From Daucus carota subsp. sativus (lineage: Eukaryota; Streptophyta; Magnoliopsida; Apiales; Apiaceae): a stretch of DNA of 64,000 nucleotides. The translations under genes and the position numbers were made by a program. The notes below the pieces were generated by a model. The model was not told the origin of the DNA. It did no database searches and saw only the letters and a program-made list of their open reading frames with translations. Shown piece after piece: positions 50,000 to 61,480 of the stretch. The stretch lies in assembly GCF_001625215.2 (NCBI RefSeq), contig NC_030385.2:36419598-36483597 (forward strand), in the 5' to 3' direction. Numbering within the stretch: position 1 is the stretch's first letter; every line of letters starts with the position of its first letter.

Positions 50000-50442
50000 G
50001 AACACAACCTAAGTATGTGTCCATATGTCATGAAGTTCCAACTAACGACTCTTTCTAGCTAGTGTGTACATAGTACATATATATATAGCAACCTATGCAA
50101 GAAGCCAAGATATTGTATCCATTTCAAAAGATGGAGAAGCTAGAAACATATAATCTGATAGCCATGAATGGAAGGAGCACCTGCAGCTTAATTTTAGGGT
50201 TTTTATTCAGTGTACCTTCTGTCCAAGAACTAATTAATTAAGCACCTGCACACAGCTAAAAGCAGTGACTTTCATCGTCATATGTGTACATACTGATCAG
50301 GATCTTGTAATCGTTTCACTTTCTCAAAGTAGCTAGTACTCCTGTTTCAGTCACTGTGACTGCAATATTGAATTGCTTAATTAGTTGATAGAGATTCAGA
50401 GTGTACATGTCGGGTTGGAACGTTCCAACCCGATATGTACAC
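50000..50442 (-). repeat. Inverted segment ending in a 42-bp near-palindrome
   Basis: 50000-50421 is the reverse complement of 47325-47700 (with divergence). At its right end two 21-bp arms, GTGTACATGTCGGGTTGGAA plus C at 50401-50421 and their complement at 50422-50442, meet without spacer and differ at one base pair. Confidence 0.9.
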
Positions 50443-50579
50443 CCATGAATGTATAATGAACACGAGATTATAAGTAAAGAAATTATATATGTACAGAGCA
50501 AAGAGTAAAAAGTAGTTTATTATATATTCAAAAATAATAATATTCCAAGAATAACTTTTACTCTCTAATAAATTAGTTG

Positions 50580-51300
50580 TGATCCTTAGCTTGTGTAATT
50601 GGAAATTCTAAGGGTTCGAATATCATTAGAATGAGTATAAGTTGTAAAATGCGAACTAAGAAGTTGGAAAAAACGAGACCTAATCGCGGAAGAACCACAT
50701 GATGATTGCATGTACAATACTGAAGATAACAATTTAAGTAAATTCGTACTGATCAATGTTCCTAGGGACTTCTCTTAAACCACACAACTGAAGTAAGTTA
50801 AGAGCAATTGTCTTCATTCTCCTATCACCAAAGTTTCCACGGCTTCTAGAGAGGATTAACTATATAATAAGCATTGAAGGCTCCATTTAATTGTAAGAGA
50901 AACAAATTAAATTATTTCTTGCAGTTCATCTTGATTTCTAGAACGAGTCCTCTCCTTGGCCCCCATGCAATCCCTGAAAGACTATTCCGGCCGTTGCAGA
51001 CTTGCAGTAGCGGAGCACATTCTTTTTTACTCTGCCAGCAAGTGCATGCTTCAGTTTCCAACTACTTACACAAAATACTCCCGACATGTATTTTAGTTTT
51101 CAACATTCCCACCTACTTACACGAAAGACTTCGGACATGGATTACAGATTTCAATTTCGTTCCAAGATAACTGGAAAAAGAATCTGCATAAAAATTCAAT
51201 AAAAGTCTGCAACTTGATATATTAGACACAAGTTTATGCTAGCTTAATAATTAATTAGTTGTTGATTCTAGAAAATATATAGTACAATAATGCCTTCTGG
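50580..51300 (+). repeat. MYB-upstream repeat, copy 2
   Basis: Homologous to 48430-48850 and 57580-58080, running on through the GGAAAGTAATTCGACTGGAC stretch near 51300, and followed by the first MYB gene. Confidence 0.85.
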
Positions 51301-51439
51301 AAAGTAATTCGACTGGACAGTGTTCTAAAATGGGGCGGGAAAGTATAGGGATGAAACACAAGTTTAAACCATATGCTGTACTTTAAGACAGACAAGTATA
51401 TATACATTTTAAAATAATTACATAAAAATAAAAAATAAA

Positions 51440-51610
51440 AAATAGTGCATTTGTGCACATTCTCCACGTAGGCGCGGGGAAAAAAATAATCAAATATTCT
51501 CTCCAGCAAGCCTTTGTATGCACTAATATATATGGGGAACAGCTTGGGGGCAGTGAGGCCAATAAAACGTATAATGTTGAGTATTGCTTATATACATATG
51601 CATGTAGATA
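51440..51610 (+). promoter_or_regulatory. Proximal promoter of MYB gene 1
   Basis: Conserved with 58530-58736 before the second MYB: GTGCATTTG, CAAATATTCTC, GCCT(T/C)TGTAT and AATAAAACGTATAAT occur in the same order. A TATA-like ACTAATATATATGG lies about 90 bp before the ATG; the second copy has TGTATATACCATAAAT instead. Confidence 0.55.
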
Positions 51611-53242
51611 ATGGGAAGGAGACCGTGCTGTGATAACATCGGGCTAAACAAAGGGGCATGGACTGCTGAAGAGGACAAGAAGCTCGTCAACTTCGTTCTT
51701 ACCAATTACAAGTGCTCCTGGAGAGATGTTCCTAAACATGCAGGTATTATAAGTACATATTAGGTTGTATAAGTATACATTGGCTTCTTCTTTAAAACAT
51801 TTATGTCTTCATTTCTTTGATTGTTAAAAGATAACTATGCATGGATGGTTGCATTACAGGACTACTAAGGTGCGGGAAGAGCTGCAGGCTGAGATGGGTA
51901 AATTATCTAAGACCAGATTTGAAGAGGGGCCTTTTAACGCAACACGAAGAGAAGCTTGTTATTGACCTCCATTCTCAATTTGGTAACAAGTATGTTTTTG
52001 GGTATTTACACTATGCATTTTACTTCTCATTGCACTTTAGAAACCAATGACTACTTGTAAAATGATTGCCTGCGGTTCATTCATTATTGTGTGTTTATAT
52101 GAAGATACAAATATGATATTTTGGATCTTTGTGAGTGTTTGTTAGCATAAAACAAAACATACATACATATATAGAATTAATCATCTGTATGAAATTATTT
52201 ATTGATTGCGACAAGTGTTTGTTTGCTAAAGTCTGCCTCGTCAAACAACTTGGGCAGATGGTCAAAGATTGCTTCACATATGCCCGGGAGAACTGATAAT
52301 GAAATCAAGAATTTGTGGAATACCCACATCAAGAAAAAATTAAGCAAGATGGGAATTGATCCTCTTACTCACAAGCCACTAAATGCTTATCCTCCTCCGG
52401 ATAATCATCACAAACACTACCAATCCCAAGAAGCAGAACTACCAAATGGAGAAGAAACACAAGAGCATCATAAAGATCAAGAAGATGAGATTTCGTTAAA
52501 TTTAGAGGAGTCGACCATCACTCACACTGATGATCAACTGGCTAAAGAGCAAGAGTTAATGGACACCAACAATGGTTTTTTACAGCAAGTCCCGATGAAT
52601 AATGAACCTGATGAAAACAATGATAATGCCTTTTCTATATATGAAGTCCCAATTATTGAACCCTACGAACCTGATGAAAACAATGATAATGCCTTTTCTA
52701 TATATGAAATCCCAATTATTGAACCCTATAAAAACACCGAAGATGGCTTTTCTACACATGAAGTCATGTTAAGTGAATCCAATGAAAACACTAATAATGA
52801 CTTTTCTACACATGAAGTCCCATTGATAAAATCCAATGATAACATTGACGAATGTTTTTTTTCAGATGCAGTTCCGTCGATTGAACTCGAGGAACCCGAT
52901 GAAAACACGAACAATAACTTTTTTATACATGAATTCCAGTCTATTGAACCCGAAGAAACTCTCCGGCCTGATTTATCATCATCTTGTTCTTCAACTACTT
53001 GTTCTAATACAAATGCATCAACTACAATTTCTATTCTTGAGGATTTGAAGTCTTTGCAATCTTTTGAAGATTGGCAGAGTGGTGGTCATAAAAAACTTTA
53101 CATTGAAAACTCGGGTGTCACCTGTGAGGATGATTTCAGTGATTGGAATTGGTTGATTAATGATTTTGATATTGACACAATTGATTTTGAACTTATTAGA
53201 TCTCTTCCCGACCCTGTGTCTCTCAAGAATAGTCTTGGATGA
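51611..53242 (+). CDS. R2R3-MYB transcription factor, copy 1
   Basis: Three exons, 51611-51743, 51860-51989 and 52258-53242, at the usual R2R3-MYB intron positions; 415 residues. R2 begins about residue 14 ([16 protein letters not shown]) and contains [21 protein letters not shown]3 runs from [14 protein letters not shown] to [20 protein letters not shown] and NTHIKKKL, followed by [14 protein letters not shown]. That junction motif is typical of the MYB20/40/42/43/85/99 group, several of which control secondary walls and phenylpropanoid supply. The tail holds about six imperfect copies of a roughly 20-residue unit ([17 protein letters not shown] type, nt about 52612-52960), then a Ser/Thr-rich stretch and an acidic end with [19 protein letters not shown], a likely activation region. 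A second, shorter-tailed copy is at 58740. Confidence 0.9.
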
Positions 53243-53984
53243 AGAATGTTGCAAGTGCCAGCTGATCTAATAAATTGTAATAATGATTGAAGAGTTAATT
53301 AGTTATACTCTTTATTCACTTTAATTTAAGTGTAACTTTCAACTGTATTGGAATAAATTAAATATAAATTATCAATTTAATAGTGTACTCTTTTTTCACT
53401 TTAATAATCTAAGTGTAACTTTTAACTGTAGAAATATATGAAAAATCAATTATCAATCTAATAGTGTATATCACTCTTTTCGTGACATTCCCAAATCCAA
53501 GTAATTCGTTGGATTTTGATCATCATGTTTATAGAAAACTTAATTACATGTAAAATCGCACGCAACGGTACTTAGTCTATAGTTATTAGAAACCAAATAC
53601 ATTAGTCATCATACTTAAACCAATGAGGATTTTCAATTAATGTGTATGTATCCTTATTTTACTCTATTTCGACAAATATATATGAAGATTGCCTTCTTTT
53701 TGGCATATATATATATCTGGTTGATCTGAGCTGAATGGATAAGTGTTTATGCAATTATATTTATTATCGATTTTGAGCAAAAGATTTGTTACTGTTTATT
53801 TAAACAGCTTAGTTTTATAATTTCATTGACCACTATCTTAGTTTTTGGATTTTGGCCCCTTTATCATAAGTTAATAATGTCTCAAATATCAGGTCCGGAA
53901 AATTTGATCTCAAATATCACTTTATAACATTACATCATTTAGCACAGAAACGCGGCATCATGTAGTATTTATCATTCTTTTTAA
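53243..53984. other. Downstream region of MYB 1 and duplication junction
   Basis: 53243-53800 is homologous to 60098-60860, the downstream region of MYB 2, minus the foldback insertion there. Between about 53800 and 53985 the sequence is unique and contains the junction of the tandem duplication. Confidence 0.7.
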
Positions 53985-55145
53985 GTCCAATACATAGGTA
54001 TGTGAACAAATGATGCTTATCTGACAGGCTGTTCTTTGGAACATGGATACCTTGCGAACGGAGGACACTCCCGAAGAACACCAGTTCTTGATTACAGATG
54101 TCCGTTTCAGGCCGAATTCAACTCAGTTGGCGACGGCTTCATATGACAAGTCTGCGCGATTGTGGGATGCAGCTAATGTAATTTTCTAATCTCTATTGTG
54201 TTGTGTATGTACTTGTTTATTATTCTGCATACTATGAAGTACTCTTTAAACCAACACACATGTATTTAAATATTTCACAATCTTTCAGCCAAGCTACTAC
54301 TGTTTGCATGCTTATACTGGGCACAACAATCATGTTATATCCCTAGACTTCCATGAAGAAAAATGATATATGTAATCTGATTTTGCGATAGTAACAATGA
54401 AATTCGTTTTTGGAACGTAAGTCCATTTTCATGCACTACTTGAGTTTCAAAGGTTAGTTTGTGAACTTCTTATGCCTTTCTTCTTCTCGACAACTGTACA
54501 TTGCTTAATTAAGTAGTAGTTATAACTTGTTATATTTTGTCTCTCTCTATATTGCTCTTATGTAGCAAGGAGGCAGTTCACAAGTACGATTTCAACCAGC
54601 AAGTGGTCGCCTGCTAACCGCAGATAAATAAATCGTGTCCATCTTTGATGTTAAAACTGACATGCAAACACATTATTTCCAGGTTAGGGATTTAATAGTC
54701 CTGATGAAACGCCTATAAATTGTTGGCCGCACACTAGACACTTACCCTGTACTAGTTACAGGATTGACTTGCACTTTGACCTATGGTATCAGGGACACAT
54801 ACAAAAGGGTGGTTAGCTATCTATGCTGGGATCTAAATGGTGATTATTTGGCCTCTGTTGGTGAGGAATCTGTAAAAGTTTGGTCGTTGGCCTCTGGGGA
54901 AAGCATTCAAGAACTCAACTCGAACGGGAACCAGTTCTATTCGTGTGTGTTTTCCATCCAAGCTATTCAGCTCTATCTTGGTTATTGGTGGAATGAGGGT
55001 AATAATTTTGTTTCCTACAACTTTTTCTACACCTGCACCAAGATATGTATTTTATTTTGCATTACGGATTAGTCTATCAGTAAAAGTGGTTACTAGAAAA
55101 AGGATACAGAGGTCACCAAAATTTTTTGTTTATGTTTTAACTAAA
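53985..55145 (+). pseudogene. Partial LUH duplicate (exons 13-16)
   Basis: Homologous to 42130-43240, introns included, so a DNA-level duplication and not a retrocopy. Exon 13 (54028-54177) is intact; exon 14 is broken after DFH (about 54354) by a small deletion/insertion; exon 15 has lost two codons and gained TAA (near 54630); exon 16 is largely kept ([20 protein letters not shown]) but frameshifted near its end. Exon 17 and everything upstream of exon 13 are absent. It could not make a propeller. Confidence 0.93.
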
Positions 55146-55167
55146 TTAATTAAGAACGTAACCCTAA

Positions 55168-55464
55168 AGACTGTGTTCATTTAGATGGAATGTAATTAGG
55201 GAAGAATGGAATGGAATTTGTACTATAAATTGGGTGTGATTAGAGAAATTGTACTATTTGAACTATAAATCTAGCCCACATGTTTTGGAAGGAATATTCA
55301 TTCCATTTGTTCATTATGTTTCCCGATCATCTTTTTCATGAAAATCAGTTTAACTCACTCATATTTAATTTAGTGTCTCATACTTTCTTATTTCTTCATA
55401 AAACTTCTCTATATATTTTCATTCCATTCTCCTCAAATTCCATTTCATATAAGTGCACGCAGCC
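55168..55464. mobile_element. MITE with TAA target duplication
   Basis: 297 bp beginning AGACTGTGTTCATTTAGATG and, inverted from the right end, GGCTGCGTGCACTTATATG; flanked by TAA at 55165-55167 and 55465-55467. Interior rich in GGAATGGAAT and its complement. The right half of a related copy lies near 49850-50012 (ending CAAGTGAACACAACC). Confidence 0.75.
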
Positions 55465-55599
55465 TAAGCACTTAATCACTTGAGTTTTTATTTAACACCA
55501 CCAAGATATGTATTTTATTTAACATGCGGATTAGTCTTTCAGTAAAAGGGGTTACCAAAAAAGGAAAAAGAGTACGGATTAGATGGACACAGGTGACAG

Positions 55600-55950
55600 T
55601 TCATCATAATATCGAGACTAAAGTGAATACTTGGCAATGAGGGTGCATTAATCTCAATAACATGAGGACTGAGGTAGATGAAAGTTAATTCCCTTGAGAT
55701 TAGGGTTCATAGAAACAATACAACTCAAAGTTGCACCACCTACATCTACCACTTCTTTCACTCCCTCAAATCCTTTCTACTTTTCAAGTATGGTCATGAA
55801 AGTAGGAGCAGACTTTTCCATTGCATTGCTCATAAGTTCAGCGAGGTGTTTATCAGCTTTTTCTAATTAGTCAAATAATGAAGTTCCCTCATGAGCCATA
55901 TGGCATCCCTCCCTCCAGAACTAATTACTGATATTTGAAGTTACCGATGA
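55600..55950 (-). pseudogene. Second O-methyltransferase remnant
   Basis: Homologous to 44720-44884 plus 45995-46160 but without the MITE/hAT insertion. The block around the SAM motif is shortened and frameshifted, and the block corresponding to IDHIGGDMF is gone. Shares decay with the first remnant, suggesting the gene was already damaged before duplication. Confidence 0.75.
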
Positions 55951-56129
55951 TGCATATTGGTGAATTTTGTCGTAGAGTTAGCCGGCTGCTACTCATGTTT
56001 GTGCTTTTAGACATGTTAGTTGGCTTGTCAAATCCAAAAGGTACCAGCTGGCTGCTGCTATGTTTCGCTGTCATTGGTTTGATAATGTACTTCTAGTAAA
56101 TTGAATGATTTTGTTGGCGGATGTTAATC

Positions 56130-57579
56130 CAAGTTCTACGCATTATAGTTATAAAAAAGATTTGTTTTGAATATAGACGGTATTCCTTTTTTTTTCATAG
56201 GGCTAAAAAATTTCTTCAACTAATTATGATGAAACTGAGCAAACTCCTGACAAAATTTATACAGACCAACAAAATTTGAATTTTAGACAGAACTAGTGTA
56301 ATAAATTTCCATTCTAAAACCTGGTTTCGTTGCAGTGACAGGAGTACTTTCAGAAAGTGAAACAACGACAAGATTTTGATCAGGATGGACATATATATGG
56401 CGATAAAATTGTTTTTCGTTGCAGGTGCTCCTTCCATTAATGGTTACAAATTATATGTTTCTACTTTCTAGCTTCATTTTTTGAAATGGTTACATCTTGG
56501 CAGTTGGCTTCTTGCATGGGTAGCTTATAACACACACCTAGAAAGAGTTGTTAGTTAGCCATAATTCATTTATATATTTCAAAATGTCTAACAATATATA
56601 TTTGTACAAATATTGTTATCGACATATAGGCACATACTCTTAATAAATTAGCTAGCTAGCTAGGCTTCAATAACAATATTAGTACAAATATATATTGTGA
56701 GGAATTTGAAATATAAAAATAGAGCATATTTGTGGATGATGTAAAAATCACATAAATTTAATTTTGATTTAACATTTTGATTTCAATGACTCGTTAAAAT
56801 TAAAATTAATTATTTAATAAAATATAATTAATTAATTATATTTTCATTTAACTATGTAATTCCGAGTAACTCTCACATTTTCATTTAATTCCTGGTAACT
56901 CTCATATTTTCATTTAAGTATTTTTGATATAACATATATACAATTTTATATATACATGTTATGGACTAGTGTATTAGTATATATTCTCATTTTTATCCCG
57001 CTAATTAATGTGTTTTTCATATGATGGGGTCATATATGTCCTACTTATATTGTTCTCGACAGGTGACTTATAGGGGGTGTTTGTTTCGGGCTTAAAAGCC
57101 GGGCTTCTGGTTTATAAGTTAGAAGCCCTTATTTGTATTTGTACCGTTTGTTTAAATTGTATTTGTACCGTTTGTTTAAAAAGTCAAGAAGCACTTATTA
57201 AAAGCTTGGAATGCTAGCTTTTGTTTCAGGTTTCTGCTTATTTCCCAAACACTTTAATCACTTATAAATTTTAACTTGCTTCTAACACTTCTACTCCACT
57301 TTTTTATTTTAAGCAAGAAGTACTTATTTTAAATTCACCCAAACGACCCCATAATAATCAACAAATTGTTTACATATATTATATGTCGAATAATATAAAT
57401 AAGTAGGCTTGTATATATAGGATACGAGATTAGCAAAAGAAAGTACAAAGAGAGTAAAAGGTAGTTTATTATACATTCAAACTAATATTTCAAGAATAAT
57501 TTTACTCTCTAGCTAGCTAATAATTCCTTTGTGATCTTCTTTTGAATTATTTTTTTTAACACAGGACCACAGTCTACAG
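56130..57579. other. Duplicated intergenic DNA of unit 2
   Basis: 56330-56780 matches 47360-47840. No gene seen. A GTTTG-type MITE (57073-57350) interrupts the stretch. Confidence 0.6.
57073..57350. mobile_element. MITE with GGGGGTGTTTG termini
   Basis: 278 bp beginning GGGGGTGTTTGTTTCGGGC and ending CACCCAAACGACCCC, flanked by ATA on each side (57070-57072, 57351-57353). The interior (AAGAAGCACTTATT, AGCTTTTGTTTCAGG) resembles the MITE in the kinase intron at 30296. Confidence 0.65.
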
Positions 57580-58080
57580 CAACGTCCTTAGCTTGTGTAA
57601 TTGGAAATTCTAAGGGTTCGAATGTCATTGGAATGAGCATAGTTGTAAAACGCGAACTAAGAAGTTACAAAAAACGGGACCTAATCAAAGAAGAACTACA
57701 GGATATGATTGCATGTTCAATACTGCAGTCTGCGCGTAGATAACAATTTCAGTAAATTCGTACTTGTCAATATGTTCTCAGGGACTTTCTAAAACCACAC
57801 AACTCAAGTAAGTTAGCAGCAATCATCTTCATTCTTTTTTACTCCGCAAGTGCATGCTTACTTCCACAAAATACTCCCGAGTAGTCCCGACATGTTTTTC
57901 TAGTTTTCAACATTTTCCACTAACTTACAGAAAAGGAAAAAAGAAGAATCTGCATAAAAAAATCTATAAAAGACTGCAACTTAAAATATATTATATATGC
58001 TAGCTAATTAATAAGTTGTTGATTCTAGAAAATATGTACAATAATGTCTTGTGGAAAGTAATTAGACTAGACACTATTCT
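57580..58080 (+). repeat. MYB-upstream repeat, copy 3
   Basis: Third copy of the block described at 48430 and 50580; followed by unique AT-rich DNA (58110-58500) and then the second MYB promoter and gene. Confidence 0.85.
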
Positions 58081-58739
58081 GAAATGGGGGTTTCTTATTG
58101 GACAAAATAATTAAATATATAATAATATTTATGGTCCAGACTTTAAAATGAACATAAGTAAAATATTTGGTATTTTACCTATAAGAAAACAGTACTTAAA
58201 TTCAAATAAAAAATTCTTGAATTCACAAATTAGATTAGTTATTTTAAACCAGGTTATAAAGAATTAAATTAACTTTTACTTACACCCTTCTTCTCTTTTC
58301 AATAACCTTGTTTATTTAAATAAAATGCTTAATAATATCTCTTCTTTGTTCGATATAATTTTTGTACTATTTTCAGTGTTTGACTATAAATAACTCCCAC
58401 AACTTTCTAAAATTATTAAAAAATAATTATGAAATATAATAAAACAGATGAAAATTTGGTTATATTAATTAATACAATTTTAGTGATGATAAAGATAAAA
58501 AAAAATCACATTAATTTAAAATTTCTTAATGTAGTGCATTTGCCCACGTTCCCCACATGGGGCGAAGTAAAAATTCAAATATTCTCCCCCGCAACTCCAA
58601 AGCCTCTGTATATACCATAAATAGAAGAGGACTGAGGAGCGCGATTGTGCTACAGTATATATGAGGAACAGTATGGGGGCATTGAGTGGAATAAAACGTA
58701 TAATCTTGTAAATTACATATATATAGATACATCTAGATG

Positions 58740-60097
58740 ATGGGAAGGAGACCGTGCTGTGATAACACCGGGCTGAACAAGGGGGCATGGACTGCTGAAG
58801 AGGACAAGAAGCTCGTCAATTTCGTTATCACCAATAATTACAAGTGCTCCTGGAGAGATGTTCCTAAACATGCAGGTACTATGAGAGTATGAGTACATAA
58901 TACACTGGTTTCTTTTTTAAAACATTTATGTCTTCAATTCTTTGATATATTGATAAAAGAAACTATGCATGGCTGGTTGCATCTATTATAGGACTACTAA
59001 GGTGTGGTAAGAGCTGCAGGCTGAGATGGGTAAACTATTTATCACCGGATTTGAAGAGGGGCCTTTTAACCGAACACGAAGAGAAGCTTGTTATTGACCT
59101 CCATTGTCAATTTGGCAACAAGTATGTTTTTGTGTATTTACACTATGCATTTTACTTCTCATTGCACCTTAGAAATCGATGACTAGCTACTTGTAAAATG
59201 ATTGCCTGTAAAATTATACATAGAATCATCTGTATGAAATTATATATTGCTTGCAACAATTGTTAATTTGCTAAATTCCGCCTGATCAAACACTTGGGCA
59301 GATGGTCAAAGATTGCTTCGCACATGCCGGGGAGAACTGATAATGAAATCAAGAATCTGTGGAATACTCACATCAAAAAAAAATTAAGCAAGATGGGAAT
59401 TGATCCTCTTACTCACAAGCCACTAAATGCTGATCCTCCTCCGGATAATCATCACGATCACTACCAATCCCAAGAAGCAGAACTAGCAAATGGAGAAGAA
59501 ACAAAAGAGCATCATAAAGATCAACAGATTTCGTTAATTTTAGAGGGGTCGACCATCACTCACGCTGATGATCAACCGGCTAAAGAGCAAGAATTGATGG
59601 GCACTAAAGATGGTTTTATACCCAATGAAAATAATGATAATGCCTTTTCTATATATGAAGTCCCACTTATTGAACCCTATAAAAACACCGAAGATGGCTT
59701 TCCTACACATGAAGTTCTCTTGCTTGAACCCAATGAAAACATTATAGATGGCTTTTCTACACCTAAAGTCCAGTTCACTGAATCCGAAGGAACTCTCCCG
59801 GGTCATCATTTACCATCATCTTGTTCTTCAACTGCTTGTTCTAATACAAGTGCATCAACTACAATTTCTACGTCAACAACCAACTCAATTCTTGAGGATT
59901 TGAAGTCTTTGCAATCTTTTGAAGATTGGCAAAGCGATGGTCACAGAAAAATTTGCATGGAAAACGCAGGTGACGCTTATGAGGATGATTTCATCGATTG
60001 GAATTGGTTGATTAATGATTTTGATATTGACACAATTGATTTTGAACTTATTAAGTCTCTTCCTGACCCTATTACTCTCCAGAATAATCTTGGATGA
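58740..60097 (+). CDS. R2R3-MYB transcription factor, copy 2
   Basis: Three exons, 58740-58875, 58992-59121 and 59302-60097; 353 residues. An in-frame ATG directly precedes the start (58737), so the protein could begin MMGRR. The DNA-binding domain is nearly identical to copy 1, with a one-codon insertion ([10 protein letters not shown] versus VLTNYKCSW), Ser for Arg in [10 protein letters not shown], and Glu for Gln in LLTEHEEK. The tail carries about three of the roughly 20-residue units ([17 protein letters not shown] type, nt about 59620-59790), half as many as copy 1, then the same Ser/Thr-rich stretch and the [19 protein letters not shown] end. Both copies look functional. Confidence 0.9.
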
Positions 60098-60174
60098 AGA
60101 ATGTTGCCAAGTACTAGCTCTAGTAAACTATAGTAATAATGATTTAAGTGTTAGTTATACTCTCTGTTTACTAT

Positions 60175-60520
60175 TTTGGTCTGTAACAATCGATTGTTGC
60201 AGAACCCTTGTCCAACACACAGCTTCAGAGCCCTTAGATCTGTATTTTAATGGTGGAGATGAAAGCTTTTTTTTTTTTACCGATCCGCTATAATTTTCCG
60301 TGGATCGGAGCTTTTCCCTTCCGCGGATATTATCCGCGGAAGGGAAAAGCTCCGATCCGCTAATATCCGCGGAAGGGAAAAGCTCCGATCCGCGGAAAAT
60401 TATAGCGGATCGGTAAAAAAAATGCTTCAATCTGGACCCTTCAAATAGAAATCCGACGGCCCTGGTAGTGTGTGTTATATAAACGGTCCCTGACACACGG
60501 TTATCAGGGACCAGGACCCT
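60175..60520. mobile_element. Foldback element with a strong internal hairpin
   Basis: 60279-60414 is an almost complete inverted repeat: ACCGATCCGCTATAATTTTC at the left pairs with its complement at the right, and GGATCGGAGCTTTTCCCTTC pairs with two tandem copies on the right. Weaker inverted similarity continues outwards to about 60175 and 60520. The region after MYB 1 (near 53315) lacks this DNA, so it is an insertion. Termini and target duplication are not clear enough to name a family. Confidence 0.75.
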
Positions 60521-61003
60521 TAACTTAATTGTATCTTTCAACTGTATTGGAATAAATGAAATATCAGTGACAATTTCAATCTAATAATATCTTCATTCTT
60601 TTCGTGACACCCCAAATCAAGCTATGTTAAATTCATATCGACGTCATGTTTATAGAAATACTCAATTAAATATAAAACCACAAGCAATGCACCAGTAATA
60701 CATATATAAGTCACATATAAAATCACGAGGCTGTTAACATGTGTGTACCAGTGTATGTATCTTTGTTTTACTCTATTTGGTCAAATGGGAAGATTGCCAT
60801 TTTTGACATATACCTGGTTTTGATTTCTGAGCTGAATGGGTAAGTGTAATTATTTTCATTGTATACCAATATTAAAAAGTATTACCTAGTTTTTTTTTTT
60901 ACAAACAAATGATTTTATTATGACGAAATTTAAAAGATTTTACAAAATTTAAAATGATTTAAAATGGTGATGCTTATCTTAAGATGCTAATTTAATATTA
61001 TCA

Positions 61004-61477
61004 ATGACCATATGTCGTAGTGAAAATGATACGTGGTATTGGCGTAAGGAGAAGTTGGGTCATTATTCAGTGAAGAGCTCTTACTTATTGATCCAGGATG
61101 GAAAGGAGAACAGCCAAACAAGTGATAACTCAGGGTTTTGGAGGCAAATGTGGAATCTTAAGATACCCGTGAAAGTTAAACATTTTTTATGGCGTGCTGT
61201 TTCCAATTGTTTACCTACTAAAGACCTGCTCAGAAGAAGGAAGGTGGATGTTAATTTAGTGTGTCCTATGTGTCAAAATTCAGCAGAGACTGTTTTACAC
61301 ATTCTGGTGGAATGCTCGTTTGCTTCAGCTTGCAACCAGCTTGTTTTAGACCAAGCCATTCAGGAAGAATTTCACACTTTCGCAGATTGGTTGCATCTGG
61401 TATTTGAGCAATGCAGAAGCGAGAAGATTCGTGTGCTGGTTATGGTTTGTTGGATGATTTGGAAAAGTCGGAATGAT
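61004..61477 (+). pseudogene. Non-LTR retrotransposon fragment (zf-RVT region)
   Basis: Reads through HYSVKSSYLLI, WRQMWNLKIPVKVKHFLWRA, CLPTKDLLRRR and CPMCQNSAETVLHILVEC, the zinc-binding region that follows reverse transcriptase in plant LINE-type proteins. The reverse transcriptase domain itself is absent, and after MIWKSRND the reading frame runs into the end of the Harbinger-like element at 61481. A dead fragment. Confidence 0.85.
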
Positions 61478-61480
61478 CTA

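Noticed and set aside
60155-60541. 128-codon minus-strand open frame with repeated SGSELFPSAD
   Set aside because: Translation of the foldback arms; repeat structure explains the frame.
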